Assembly: GCA_963746175.1 (NCBI GenBank)
Contig: CAVVAH010000001.1
Coordinates: 682,001 to 746,000, forward strand
DNA: 64,000 bases
Source: CAVVAH01 sp963746175
Lineage (GTDB): Bacteria > Actinomycetota > Actinomycetes > JACCUZ01
Direction: 5' to 3'
A model generated the notes under the pieces. That model searched no databases and was not told where the DNA came from. It saw nothing but the letters and a program-made list of their open reading frames with translations. Every line of letters begins with the position of its first letter. Position 1 is the first letter of the stretch. Positions 54,291 through 63,758 of the stretch are shown here, piece by piece. The translations under genes were made by a program, and so were the position numbers.

Positions 54291-55508
54291 ATGACCGCTG
54301 CTGCCGAGCTGCTGGACGTCATCCGCGTCCGCGCCGCCTTCCCCGCCCTGGACCACGGTGTCGCGCACTTCGACGGTCCCGGAGGCTCCCAGGTGCCGAC
54401 GGCCGTCGCCGAGGCCGTCGCGCGCACCCTCACGGCCGGCGTGGCCAACCGCGGCACGGTGACCGAGGCCGAGCGCCGGGCCGAGCACACCGTCGTCGGT
54501 GCCAGGTCCGCGATCGCGGACCTGCTCGGGGCGGAGCCCGGCGGTGTCGTCTTCGGGCGCTCGATGACCCAGCTGACCTACGACCTGTCGCGCGCGCTCG
54601 CGAAGCAGTGGCGGCCCGGCGACGAGATCGTGGTGACGCGTCTGGACCACGACGCCAACATCCGTCCCTGGGTCACCGCGGCGGAGAACGCCGGCACCAC
54701 CGTGCTCTGGGCCGGCTTCGACCGGACCACCGGTGAGCTCGACACCGACGAGGTCGCCTCGCTGCTCTCGGACCGCACCCGGCTGGTCGCGGTGACCGGC
54801 GCATCGAACCTGCTCGGCACCCGGCCGGACCTTCCTTCCGTGGCCGAGGCGGCGCACGCGGCCGGCGCGCTGGTCCACGTCGACGGCGTCCACCTCACGC
54901 CGCACGCACCGGTGGACGTCCGGGCCCTCGGCGCCGACTTCTTCGCCTGCTCCCCGTACAAGTTCTTCGGCCCACACCTCGGAGCGGTGGTGGCCGACCC
55001 GGCCCTGCTCGAGCAGCTGCACCCGGACAAGCTGTTGCCCTCGACGGACGCCGTTCCCGAGCGCTTCGAGCTCGGCACGCTGCCGTACGAGCTGCTGGCC
55101 GGCGTCACCGCCACGGTCGAGTTCATCGCCGACCTCGTGCCCGGCCCGGGCGACCGCCGCTCCCGTGTGCTGCGGTCGATGACCGCGGTCGAGGCGCACG
55201 AGGACCGGCTGTACGACCGGCTGCGCGAGGGGCTGCAGGACATGACCGGAGTCACCCTGCACGGCTGCCCGGAACGGCACACGCCCACGGTGCTGTTCAG
55301 TGTCGGCGACCGTCCCGGCCGAGAGGTCCACGAGCGCCTCGCCGCGGCCGGCGTCAACGCGCCGGCCGGCAGCTTCTACGCGCTGGAGGCCTCGCGCTGG
55401 CTCGGTCTCGGGGACGCCGGCGCTGTCCGCGCCGGACTGGCGCCGTACTCCGACGACGAGGACGTCTCGCGGCTGCTCGACGGAGTCGCGGACCTCACGG
55501 CCGGCTAG
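54291..55508 (+). CDS. Cysteine-desulfurase-like class V aminotransferase
   Basis: A 405-residue PLP enzyme of the class V aminotransferase family, similar to the cysteine-desulfurase-like subgroup rather than IscS or SufS. N-terminus VAHFDGPGGSQVPTAVAEAV; DHDANIRPW; VHVDGVHLTPHAPVDV; PLP lysine in CSPYKFFGPHLG; NAPAGSFYALEASRWLGL near the end. The physiological substrate is unknown. The ATG follows AGGATG. The last 4 bases overlap the convergent small gene. Confidence 0.87.
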   Translation: MTAAAELLDVIRVRAAFPALDHGVAHFDGPGGSQVPTAVAEAVARTLTAGVANRGTVTEAERRAEHTVVGARSAIADLLGAEPGGVVFGRSMTQLTYDLSRALAKQWRPGDEIVVTRLDHDANIRPWVTAAENAGTTVLWAGFDRTTGELDTDEVASLLSDRTRLVAVTGASNLLGTRPDLPSVAEAAHAAGALVHVDGVHLTPHAPVDVRALGADFFACSPYKFFGPHLGAVVADPALLEQLHPDKLLPSTDAVPERFELGTLPYELLAGVTATVEFIADLVPGPGDRRSRVLRSMTAVEAHEDRLYDRLREGLQDMTGVTLHGCPERHTPTVLFSVGDRPGREVHERLAAAGVNAPAGSFYALEASRWLGLGDAGAVRAGLAPYSDDEDVSRLLDGVADLTAG

Positions 55509-55705
55509 GGACCTCCTCCGATCGTCCAGCTGTCGGTGCCGGTGCCCGGTCCGCCGTAGTGCGGCGTAGGCCCGCCGTCCGCGGCGTGGTTCCGGTTCGC
55601 GTGCGGGTCGGTGCCCTTGTCACCGGGTCCGCTGTCGCGTCGGCGCCAGACGAGCAGCGCGATCGGTGTCGCGATGACGAGCCCGAAGAACACGAACCAG
55701 GCCAT
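55505..55705 (-). CDS. Small single-helix membrane protein
   Basis: A 66-residue protein: AWFVFFGLVIATPIALLVWRRR is one membrane helix with a basic stop-transfer end, followed by a hydrophilic Gly/Pro/His-rich tail (DPHANRNHAADGGPTPHYGG). GGAGGT precedes the ATG at good distance. No family recognised. It is convergent with the aminotransferase gene (4-base overlap) and divergent from the SIMPL gene. Confidence 0.7.
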   Translation of the reverse strand: MAWFVFFGLVIATPIALLVWRRRDSGPGDKGTDPHANRNHAADGGPTPHYGGPGTGTDSWTIGGGP

Positions 55706-55843
55706 GGGGACCTCCGGGGGGGCTGCTGCTGCCACGAGAGTAGGACGCGCGGCGTCGGGCCGGAAGTTCCCTCGGCAGCGGGGGACGGAACCGGGCGAGG
55801 CGGCGCGGCGTCGAAGCCGTACCACCAGCGCCCGGAGGCCGTC

Positions 55844-56626
55844 ATGCAGCCCAGCCCACGCTCACCGCTCGTCGTCGTCGCGGCCGTCGTCGGGACCCTC
55901 GTCCTCGTCGTCACCGGCTGGCTGCTCGGCCAAGGAAGCGGGACCACGCCGGCAGCGGTCGCCGCGACCGGCTCGAGCGACGCCTCCGGCGACCGCGCAC
56001 GCGACGGTGTCCTCGTCAGCGGCACCGGCGAGGTGACTGGGCGGCCGGACACGCTGGTGGCGCAGTTCGGCGCGGAGGCGACGGCCGGCTCCGTCGACGA
56101 CGCCCTCGCGCGCGCCGACCGGGCTCTCGGCCGGATCACCGACGCCCTCACGGACGGAGGGGTCGAGGAGGCCGACCTGCAGACCGCGGGGCTGGACATC
56201 TACCCGCAGTACTCCGACGACGGGCGTCAGGTCACCGGCTACCAGGCGCAGCAGCAGCTCACGGTGACCTTCCGCGACGTCGACGCGGCGGGCAGGCTGA
56301 TCGGTCGCGCCGTCTCGGCCGGCGGCGACGCGGCGAGGCTCTCCGGACTGTCGTTCCGCATCGACGACGACTCGGCGCTGCTCGCCGACGCGCGCCGCAA
56401 GGCGTTCGACGACGCGAAGGCGAAGGCGCAGCTCTACGGCGACGCCGCCGGTCGCGGTCTCGGTCGGGTCGTCAGCGTCACGGAGACCGTCACGGGCAAC
56501 GACAAGCCGTACCCGATGAACGAGCTCTATGCCGCGCGCGACGCCGCTGGCAGTGCGGCCGTCGAGGTACAGCCCGGCCAGCAGCAGCTTTCGGTCACGG
56601 TGACGGTCGAGTGGTCGTTCGACTGA
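55844..56626 (+). CDS. SIMPL-domain (DUF541) exported protein
   Basis: A 260-residue protein with an N-terminal membrane anchor or signal (VVVAAVVGTLVLVVTGWLLG) and a SIMPL/DUF541 domain from about residue 53 (VLVSGTGEVTGRPDTLVAQF; DLQTAGLDIYPQYSDDGRQV; ADARRKAFDDAKAKAQLYGD; LSVTVTVEWSFD at the C-terminus). Such proteins are found in the cell envelope of many bacteria, some linked to oxidative stress; no activity is fixed. CGGAGG precedes the ATG. Confidence 0.88.
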   Translation: MQPSPRSPLVVVAAVVGTLVLVVTGWLLGQGSGTTPAAVAATGSSDASGDRARDGVLVSGTGEVTGRPDTLVAQFGAEATAGSVDDALARADRALGRITDALTDGGVEEADLQTAGLDIYPQYSDDGRQVTGYQAQQQLTVTFRDVDAAGRLIGRAVSAGGDAARLSGLSFRIDDDSALLADARRKAFDDAKAKAQLYGDAAGRGLGRVVSVTETVTGNDKPYPMNELYAARDAAGSAAVEVQPGQQQLSVTVTVEWSFD

Positions 56627-56637
56627 CCGCAGTCCGC

Positions 56638-56672
56638 ACGGCTGGGCGACGCGGCCCACGCCGCCCAGCCGT
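56638..56672. terminator. Bidirectional hairpin between convergent genes
   Basis: Eleven-base perfect arms (56638-56648 and 56662-56672) with a 13-base loop, between the SIMPL gene stop and the stop of the secreted-protein gene. Confidence 0.7.
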
Positions 56673-56677
56673 CCCCC

Positions 56678-57124
56678 TCACTTGCGGACGGACACGGTCC
56701 GGCTGTCCGAGGCGAACACGCCGCACATGTAGCCGCAGCTGTTGAGGTTGGCCTCCACGAACGCCGACCCGGTCTTGAAGACCCGCGAGCCGGTCTGCGC
56801 GAGGACGTTCACGACCAGGGTCTCCTCGGAGCCCGTGCACTGCACCGACTGCGTCCGCGACCCGGTCACGGCCTGGTTGCCGCTCCGCTGGGTCAGGCTG
56901 AGGTCGAGGTAGGCGAGCTGGCCCCGGGGGCAGGTGTAGCGAAGCGGCGCGGACACCGCCGCGCCCTTGGCCTGCAGCACCGCTTGCGGCCCGACGCGGA
57001 CCTGCCAGACGTCCGGGGACGACAGCACCGCGACGGCGGCCGAGCCAGGCACGGCAAGAGCGACCACCGACCCGGCAGCCACCGCGCCGAGAGCGGCTCG
57101 GTACCTCCGCTGGACACTTCTCAT
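56678..57124 (-). CDS. Secreted protein coupled to the Wzy-like polymerase gene, function unknown
   Basis: A 148-residue exported protein with a signal peptide (AALGAVAAGSVVALAVPGSA, about 10-33). The mature part has four cysteines (YTCPRGQ, VQCTGSE, NSCGYMCGVF) that could form two disulfides, and a beta-rich pattern. I do not recognise a family. Its ATG overlaps the stop of the O-antigen-ligase-like gene (ATGA), so expression is tied to that membrane enzyme. Confidence 0.78.
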   Translation of the reverse strand: MRSVQRRYRAALGAVAAGSVVALAVPGSAAVAVLSSPDVWQVRVGPQAVLQAKGAAVSAPLRYTCPRGQLAYLDLSLTQRSGNQAVTGSRTQSVQCTGSEETLVVNVLAQTGSRVFKTGSAFVEANLNSCGYMCGVFASDSRTVSVRK

Positions 57125-58575
57125 GTCACCACCCCTTTCTGTTCCGGGCCGGCGGTCGCCGGCCGAGTCTGCGGGCAGGAGCCGAGACCCACGACCACCG
57201 CGACGAGCAACGCCACCGCGGGCACGTGCCACACGAAGTCGAAGCCGGCGTGGACCGCCGCAGCCAGCAGAGCCGCGCACGCGCCCGCCGTGCGGCCCGT
57301 GGTGGCCGAACCCGATGAGGGGAGGCGCAGGTCGGCCCGCAGAGCGCGGGCCGTCGCGAGCAGGATGGCGAGCACCATCAGCAGACCGGGCAGCCCCAGG
57401 TCGACGGCGACCTGCAGGTACTCGTCGTGGACGTAGCGCATCGTCGCGCGGGACCCGTCAGATCCGCGCCAGCTCGTCCAGCCGTCGCCCGGGCCTGCGC
57501 CGGTCCATGGACGTTCGGCAACCAGGTGCAGCCCGGCGCGGGCCGCCTCGAGCCGGGCCGGAGACGACGCGTGGGCCCGCCAGCCGGCCACCTCGTCGAC
57601 GGCGCCGGCGAGCGCCCCGGGGCCGACGGCGACCGTCACGAGGGTCGCCACCGCCGCGACCAGCAACGCCGCGGGTTGCAGGGTCGCCCAGCTGGGCGCC
57701 GGCAGCCCGGCCGCGATCACGACTCCGGCCACCAGCGCGACGATCGCGACCGGGCGGCCTGCTGGTGACGAGAACGGCATCGACGGGAGCAGACCGACCA
57801 GCGCGACCGCAGCACCGAAGGCCGGGCCGGCACAGGCACGCAGCAGCCGGCCGGGGCGGCGCAGCACCAGGAGAGACAGGCTCCCCACGATCAGGGCGAC
57901 CAGCCCGGCCCGGCTCAGCGTCGCACCCGTCCCGACGAGCAGCAGGGCGAGGAGGCCGGACAGAGCCGGCCGGCGGGACTGGCCCGACATGATGCCGGCG
58001 AGGAGGAGGGCGAGGCAGCCGAGCACCGCCGCCGTGGCGTTGGCGTAGGTGAGGGTGGACGCGGCCCGCCAGACGCCGTCGTTGGCCAGCGCGTACGGCG
58101 GCACGTGCCACACGACGCCCACCCAGCCGGTGAGCGCGACCACGCCGCCGAGGCCGAGAAGACCGTGCGTCAGCAGCGCCCGATCGTCTCCGGTGAGCCG
58201 GCGCACCACGCAGAAGGCGGCGGCCAGGCCGAGCACGAGCACGGCCGGCCGGGTGCCGCCGAGCGCCGTGGATCCGGAGACGCCTCGCAGCAGGCTCCAG
58301 CCGGCCAGGAGCAGACAGCCGAGCACGGGCCCGGTCATCATGCCGCGGCGCGGAGGCACCGCCACAGACACCACCGCTGCACCGGCGACCGCGGCGGCCA
58401 CGGCCCACTGGGCCTGTGCGTAGTACGCGCCCTGGGAGAGCAGCGCGACGGCCATCCCGGCCAGCAGGAGGCAGAGCGAGACGAGACTCGCGAAGCGGGT
58501 CGACGATCGCGGTAGGGCTTCCGCGGCACCGCGACTGCTGGGCTGCACGAGCTGCGGTGCGGTCGTAGGCGTCAT
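57121..58575 (-). CDS. O-antigen ligase/Wzy-like membrane polymerase
   Basis: A 484-residue protein with about twelve membrane helices and, in the large loop, ERPWTGAGPGDGWTSW and YVHDEYLQVAVDLGLPGLL, the pattern of the O-antigen ligase/polymerase (Wzy/WaaL) superfamily. In Gram-positive bacteria such proteins polymerise or attach surface polysaccharide. No glycosyltransferases or Wzx flippase are in the window, so the glycan is unknown. The stop overlaps the next gene. Confidence 0.85.
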   Translation of the reverse strand: MTPTTAPQLVQPSSRGAAEALPRSSTRFASLVSLCLLLAGMAVALLSQGAYYAQAQWAVAAAVAGAAVVSVAVPPRRGMMTGPVLGCLLLAGWSLLRGVSGSTALGGTRPAVLVLGLAAAFCVVRRLTGDDRALLTHGLLGLGGVVALTGWVGVVWHVPPYALANDGVWRAASTLTYANATAAVLGCLALLLAGIMSGQSRRPALSGLLALLLVGTGATLSRAGLVALIVGSLSLLVLRRPGRLLRACAGPAFGAAVALVGLLPSMPFSSPAGRPVAIVALVAGVVIAAGLPAPSWATLQPAALLVAAVATLVTVAVGPGALAGAVDEVAGWRAHASSPARLEAARAGLHLVAERPWTGAGPGDGWTSWRGSDGSRATMRYVHDEYLQVAVDLGLPGLLMVLAILLATARALRADLRLPSSGSATTGRTAGACAALLAAAVHAGFDFVWHVPAVALLVAVVVGLGSCPQTRPATAGPEQKGVVT

Positions 58576-58701
58576 GGTCGTGCTCCTCGCGTCACGCGTA
58601 CGGAGAGATGACGCGCAGATGCCACACCGGGTTCGGGCCGTGCCGCGGGTGGATCCGGAGCCAGCGCCGGTTCACCGGCGCGAGCCGTGGCGACTGTCGG
58701 A

Positions 58702-59460
58702 TCAGTGCAGCGTCGAGGGCAGGCGGTACGTCGAGACGTGCGAGCGTGACTCGGCGGTGAACTCCGAGCCGGACCAGTCGGCCGACCGGGACTCGAGCTC
58801 GAACCCGGCGATCCGCGCCATCAGGTCGAGCTCGGCCGGCCAGATGTAGCGGTGCGGGCTGCGGGTGAGCCGCGCCTCCTTGCCCGCACCGAACAGGAAG
58901 TGGTGGGACACGACCTGCTGGTGCAGCACGTCGTAGGTGTCCAGCCCTATGTAGCCGGGCTCGCAGGTGAAGACGGTGGCGTCCTTCCCCGGCGGCAGCG
59001 TGCGCAGCTCGGGCACCCACAGCTCGACGACGAAGCAGCCGCCGGGCACGAGGTGCCGGGCGGCGTTGCGGAAGCAGGCGACCTGCTCCCCCTGGGTCAG
59101 CAGGTTGGAGATGGTGTTGAAGACGAGGTAGACAAGCGCGAACTCGCCGGGTGCCCGGACCGTCGCCATGTCGCCCATGACGACGGGGAGCCGGGCCTCG
59201 TCGACCTTCGTGCGGAGCCGGTCGACCATCGGCTGCGACAGCTCGATGCCGGTGACCGGCACGCCGCGCTCGGCCAGCGGGACGCCGATCCGGCCGGTGC
59301 CGATCGCGAGCTCCAGCGCGCGTCCGGCACCGGCGAGCGTCGCGAGCCGGTCCACCGTCGGGCCGAGCACCTCCGGCGCGAACATGCCTGTGCCCGGGGT
59401 GTCGTAGCGCTGGGCCGCGTCCTCGTCCCAGATCTCGTCCTGCCGCACGCCCGCGATCAT
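58702..59460 (-). CDS. Class I SAM-dependent methyltransferase
   Basis: A 252-residue methyltransferase: GRALELAIGTGRIGVPLAER is the SAM-binding motif, VTGIELSQPMVDRLR the ribose-binding part, then LVYLVFNTISNLLTQ and PGGCFVVELWVPEL. Similar to small methyltransferases with unknown substrate. ATG 59460 is used; GTG 59448 is possible. It lies downstream of dxs on the same strand with a 32-base gap and may be in its operon. Confidence 0.82.
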   Translation of the reverse strand: MIAGVRQDEIWDEDAAQRYDTPGTGMFAPEVLGPTVDRLATLAGAGRALELAIGTGRIGVPLAERGVPVTGIELSQPMVDRLRTKVDEARLPVVMGDMATVRAPGEFALVYLVFNTISNLLTQGEQVACFRNAARHLVPGGCFVVELWVPELRTLPPGKDATVFTCEPGYIGLDTYDVLHQQVVSHHFLFGAGKEARLTRSPHRYIWPAELDLMARIAGFELESRSADWSGSEFTAESRSHVSTYRLPSTLH

Positions 59461-59492
59461 GCCGACGGACGGAGGCGGTCGTCCATCGCGAT

Positions 59493-61394
59493 TCAGTCGG
59501 CGACGTGCTGCTGCTGCTCGACCTCGCCCGGGAGCCCGGCGACCGTCTCGACGATGTCGCGTGCGATGTCCTGCGCCGTCAGCGCGATGTCGACGAGCAC
59601 CTCGGGACGCTTGGCGTGGTCGAGGAACCGCAACGGGATGCCGAAGTCGCGGAGCGGTGTCGCCACCCGCGCGTCGCGCAGCGACTGTGCCACCGCACCG
59701 GAGACACCGCCGCGCAGGCCGTCCTCGACGATGACGACGGACCGAACTTCTCGCGCCATCCGGACCAGCTCGGCCGGCACCGGCTTCACCCACCGGGGGT
59801 CGACGACGGTCACGCCGATCCCCTGCCGGGCGCACCGGTCCGCCACGTCGAGACAGGTCTCGGCCATCGAGCCGACCGCGACCAGCAGGACGTCGTCGCC
59901 GTCGCGGCGCAGGACGTCGACACCCCCGACCCGTTCGAGGGCCGGCAGGTCGTCGCAGACCGCCCCGGTCGGGTAGCGGATGACGGTGGGGGCGTCGTCG
60001 ACGGCCACCGCCTCGCGGAGCTCTTCCCGCAGGGTCACCGCGTCGCGCGGCGCGGCCAGCCGCAGCCCCGGCACGGCCTGCAGCACCGTCATGTCCCACA
60101 TGCCGTGGTGGCTCGCACCGTCGGGCCCGGTGACGCCGGAGCGGTCCAGGCAGAACGTCACGCCGCAGCGGTGCAGGGCGACGTCCATGAGAACTTGGTC
60201 GAAGGCGCGGTTGAGGAACGTGGAGTAGAGGGCGACCACCGGGTGCAGGCCGCCGAGCGCGAGACCGGCGGCCGACGTCGTCGCGTGCTGCTCGGCGATG
60301 CCGACGTCGAAGGTGCGGTCCGGGTACGCCGCCGCGAAGGCGTCCAGCCCGGTCGGGATGAGCATCGCCGCGGTGATGCCGACCACGTCCGGGCGCTCCG
60401 CGCCGATCGCGACCAGCTCGTCGGAGAAGACCTGCGTCCAGGCCGTGCCCGACGCGGCGAGCGGCTGGCCGGTCTCCGGGTCGATGACGCCGATGCCGTG
60501 GAAGTGGTCGGCGGTGTCGTCCTCGGCGTACTTGTAGCCGAGGCCCTTGCGGGTGATCGCGTGCACCAGCACCGGGCCCTGGAAGCCGCGGGCCCGCCGG
60601 AGCGCGTGCTCCAGCGCCTCGACGTCGTGCCCGTCGACGGGACCGATGTACTTGAGCCCGAGGTCCTCGAACATGCCCTGCGGCGCGACGACGTCCTTGA
60701 GCCCCTTCTTCACGCCGTGCAGCGCCTCGTACAGCGGCTGCCCCACGACCGGCGTGCGGCCGAGGACCTGCTTGCCCCACTCGAGGAACCGCTCGTAGCC
60801 GCGCGTGGTGCGCAGCGTCGCCAGGTGGTGGGCGAGGCCGCCGATGGTCGGCGCGTACGACCGCTCGTTGTCGTTGACGACGATGACGAGACGACGGCTG
60901 TGGTCGGCGGCGATGTTGTTGAGCGCCTCCCAGGCCATGCCGCCGGTGAGCGACCCGTCGCCGACCACGGCGACGACGCACCGGTCGTTCTCGCCACGCA
61001 GCTGGAACGCCTTGGCCAGACCGTCGGCGTACGACAGCGCGGTCGAGGCGTGCGAGTTCTCGATCACGTCGTGCTCGGACTCGGCGCTGCTCGGGTAGCC
61101 GGACAGGCCGCCCTTCTGCCGGAGCGTCCCGAACCGGCCGGCCCGACCGGTGACGATCTTGTGGACGTACGCCTGGTGCCCGGTGTCCCAGAGGATCCGG
61201 TCGCGCGGCGAGTCGAAGACCCGGTGCAGCGCGAGAGTGAGCTCGACGGCCCCGAGGTTGGGGCCGAGATGGCCACCGGTGCGGGAGACCGACGCCACCA
61301 GGAAGGTGCGGATCTCCTCGGCGAGCTCGGCCAGCTGCTCGCGGTCGAGCGGGCGCAGGTCCTCAGGTCCGTGGATCGAGTCCAGCAGGCCCAC
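59493..61394 (-). CDS. dxs: 1-deoxy-D-xylulose-5-phosphate synthase
   Basis: A 633-residue thiamine-diphosphate enzyme that condenses pyruvate and glyceraldehyde-3-phosphate, the first step of the MEP isoprenoid pathway. LLDSIHGPEDLRPL is the family N-terminus; SRTGGHLGPNLGAVELTLAL, the ThDP motif GDGSLTGGMAWEALNN, RSYAPTIGGLAHHLA, the glutamate region VGIAEQHATTSAAGLALGG and SGVTGPDGASHHGMWDM are intact. GTG 61394, with GAGAGGAG upstream, is preferred over a start 20 codons earlier. Confidence 0.95.
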   Translation of the reverse strand: MGLLDSIHGPEDLRPLDREQLAELAEEIRTFLVASVSRTGGHLGPNLGAVELTLALHRVFDSPRDRILWDTGHQAYVHKIVTGRAGRFGTLRQKGGLSGYPSSAESEHDVIENSHASTALSYADGLAKAFQLRGENDRCVVAVVGDGSLTGGMAWEALNNIAADHSRRLVIVVNDNERSYAPTIGGLAHHLATLRTTRGYERFLEWGKQVLGRTPVVGQPLYEALHGVKKGLKDVVAPQGMFEDLGLKYIGPVDGHDVEALEHALRRARGFQGPVLVHAITRKGLGYKYAEDDTADHFHGIGVIDPETGQPLAASGTAWTQVFSDELVAIGAERPDVVGITAAMLIPTGLDAFAAAYPDRTFDVGIAEQHATTSAAGLALGGLHPVVALYSTFLNRAFDQVLMDVALHRCGVTFCLDRSGVTGPDGASHHGMWDMTVLQAVPGLRLAAPRDAVTLREELREAVAVDDAPTVIRYPTGAVCDDLPALERVGGVDVLRRDGDDVLLVAVGSMAETCLDVADRCARQGIGVTVVDPRWVKPVPAELVRMAREVRSVVIVEDGLRGGVSGAVAQSLRDARVATPLRDFGIPLRFLDHAKRPEVLVDIALTAQDIARDIVETVAGLPGEVEQQQHVAD

Positions 61395-61505
61395 GCGGGG
61401 CTCCTCTCGCTCGTCCGGCTGCGGTGTCGGTCGAGGTGCCGAGTCTACGGTCACCCCGAGGACGGCCCGGACCCGCGTGGGGTTCGTCGGCCCGGGCAGG
61501 CGGGC

Positions 61506-61877
61506 TCAGAGGCGGGCGCGGAACCGCCGCCCGCGCAGCGCCTCCTCGACGAGCCACACCGCGCGCTGCTGCCGGACCAGGCGGGCACCCTCGCGCTCCC
61601 ACGCGGCCAGGGCGGCCTCGACGGTCGTGGTGTCGGCGACGTCGCGCAGGTCGTCCCGGGTGGTGGAGTAGCCCAGCCGGGCCGCCTCGACGGCGGACGC
61701 GACGTGCCGCGCGGCGAACCTGGCCAGCACGACCGGGTGCTTCCGCAGCACGTCGTGCGCCCGGTAGTCCGGCGGGCAGAGGTCGAACAGCCACGCCGTG
61801 GCCGTGCGCTCCCACTCCGGCGTCCCCGCCGGGCGGACCTCCTCCGGCCAGCCCGGCGGCACGACGGGACGGCTCAC
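61506..61877 (-). CDS. Conserved actinobacterial protein of unknown function
   Basis: A 123-residue soluble protein: WLFDLCPPDYRAHDVLRKHP, VLARFAARHVASAVEAARLG and AWEREGARLVRQQRAVWLVE give a helical, charged protein resembling short uncharacterised proteins I associate with Nocardioidaceae genomes. No catalytic motif is seen. It is upstream of dxs on the same strand (111-base gap) and starts with GTG. Confidence 0.72.
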   Translation of the reverse strand: MSRPVVPPGWPEEVRPAGTPEWERTATAWLFDLCPPDYRAHDVLRKHPVVLARFAARHVASAVEAARLGYSTTRDDLRDVADTTTVEAALAAWEREGARLVRQQRAVWLVEEALRGRRFRARL

Positions 61878-61996
61878 CCCTCCAGCCTAGGGAACGGGCG
61901 GCCGCCTCAGCCCGGCGCGAGCAGGAGCACCTGACTGGCCTGACCGGTTGCGGCATCTGCGCAACCGCCGGGACCGGTGTCGACGAGACTGCCGCC

Positions 61997-62341
61997 ATGT
62001 CGACGACGGGATCTCTCGCGCACTCGGTCCTGAGCAGCGCCCAGGTGACGGCAAGCAGCCCGGTGGACCTCACGTGCAACGTCACCGAGGTCGCCCGCCT
62101 GCTGTGGACCATGATCTCGACGGCCGCGGTGTCCGGCCTCGTCGTGGTGGCCCGGCCGAGCTGGCGCCGGACCCTCGGACTGGTGGCGGCGGGCGCGGTC
62201 TGGGCCTGGGTCGACATGGAGGGGCCCGTCCTGGTCTCGCGCGGCAGCCGCGGCCTGCACCTGGCCGACGTCCCGGTCGTCCTGGTCTGGCTCGCGGCCG
62301 CCGCGGCGGCCGGGAGGCTGTGGTGGAGCCGCCGGGCCTGA
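61997..62341 (+). CDS. Small membrane protein
   Basis: A 114-residue protein with three predicted helices (LLWTMISTAAVSGLVVVA, LGLVAAGAVWAWVDM, VPVVLVWLAAAAAAGRLWW) after a Ser/Thr-rich N-terminus. No family recognised. The ATG at 61997 has only a weak upstream site. Its stop is directly adjacent to the xylB stop on the other strand. Confidence 0.6.
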   Translation: MSTTGSLAHSVLSSAQVTASSPVDLTCNVTEVARLLWTMISTAAVSGLVVVARPSWRRTLGLVAAGAVWAWVDMEGPVLVSRGSRGLHLADVPVVLVWLAAAAAAGRLWWSRRA

Positions 62342-63758
62342 TCAGGCCGGCCGCGCGGCCGTCAGCTCGCGGACCTCGGCGTAGCGGGCCCGCACCGAGG
62401 GGACAGGGTCGGCCTCGAACGTCTCGGGTCCGGGCGCTGTCCCAGCGCGGCGGCTCGTCGGCGCCGGAGAGCACCCACGCGGCCTGCCGGGCCGCGCCGT
62501 CGGCGACGTACTCCCCCGGCTCGGGCACCACGACCGGGCAGCCGAGGACCGCCGGCGCGATCCGCCGCACCGCCTCGGACCGGGCGCCGCCGCCGACGAG
62601 CAGGACCCGCCGCACGTCGGCACCGTGCTCGCGCAGCGCATCGAGGCCGTCGGCCAGACCGCAGAGCAGGCCCTCGACGGCGGCCCGGGCCAGGTGGCCC
62701 GGGCTGGTGGAGGTGAGGGTGAGGCCGTGCAGGGCGCCGGTGGCGTCCGGCCGGTCCGGCGTGCGCTCGCCCTCCAGGTACGGCACCAGCACCAGGCCGT
62801 CCGCACCGGCGGGCGCGCCGAGGGCGAGCTCCGACAGCCCGGCGTGGTCGGTGCCGAGCAGGCCCGCGGTGGCGTCGAGGACCCGGGACGCGTTGAGGGT
62901 GCACACCAGCGGCAGGTAGCGGCCGGTGGCGTCGGCGAAGCCGGCCACGATGCCCGACGGGTCCCGAGCGGGCACCGGGGCGACCGCGCTCACCACGCCG
63001 GACGTGCCGATCGACACGACGACGTCGCCCTCCCCCGCACCGACCCCCAGCGCGGCCGCCGCGTTGTCCCCCGCGCCCGGACCGAGCACCAGCGAGCCGG
63101 CGCGGCCGGCCTCCGCGCGCGGACCGAGCACGGCCGGGACGACGACCCGGCGGCCGAAGCCGCGCTCCAGCAGGTCCGGCCGGTACTCCTCGGTCACCGC
63201 CGACCAGTAGCCGGTGCCGCTCGCGTCCGACCGGTCGGTGCGCAGCGCGTCCAGACCCACCGGCGCGCCGAGGTCGCCGAGCAGGCGCCAGGTGAGCCAG
63301 TCGTGGGGCAGGCAGACCGCCTCGGTGCGGGCGGCCAGGTCGGGCTCGTGCTCGGCGAACCACCGCAGCTTCGACACCGTGAAGGAGGCGACCGGCACCA
63401 CGCCGACGGCGTCCGCCCACGGCGCACCGCCGCCGAGCTCGGCCACCAGGTCGTGCGCCGCGCCAGCGGACCGGGTGTCGTTCCAGAGCAGCGCGGGGCG
63501 GACGACGTCGCCGGCCTCGTCGAGGCAGACCATGCCGTGCTGCTGACCGCCCACCGACAGCGCCGCGACGTCGTCGAGCCCGCCGGCCGCGGCGACCGCC
63601 ACCTGCAGCGCCTCCCACCACGCCGCCGGATCGACCTCGGTGCCGTCCGGGTGCGGCGCCCGGCCGAAGCGCACCAGTGCGCCGGTCGCCGCATCCCGGA
63701 CCACGACCTTGCAGGCCTGCGTCGAGGAGTCGACGCCGGCGACTAGGGCGTGTCTCAT
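62342..63758 (-). pseudogene. xylB: Xylulokinase XylB, frameshifted near the C-terminus
   Basis: A FGGY-family kinase that phosphorylates D-xylulose: VAGVDSSTQACKVVVRDAAT (phosphate-binding N-terminus), LSVGGQQHGMVCLDEAGD, LLWNDTRS, GAGDNAAAALGVGAGEGDVV, and LLVGGGARSEAVRRIAPAVL. Up to base about 62431 the frame is normal (through PPRWDSAR); the expected end (PETFEADPVPSVRARYAEVR, then ELTAARPA) lies in the next frame and stops at 62342. One extra base, most simply the T at 62429, explains it. As written the protein would continue in a proline/arginine-rich tail. The loss affects only the last 30 residues, so activity could survive or the break could be a sequence error. Confidence 0.87.
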
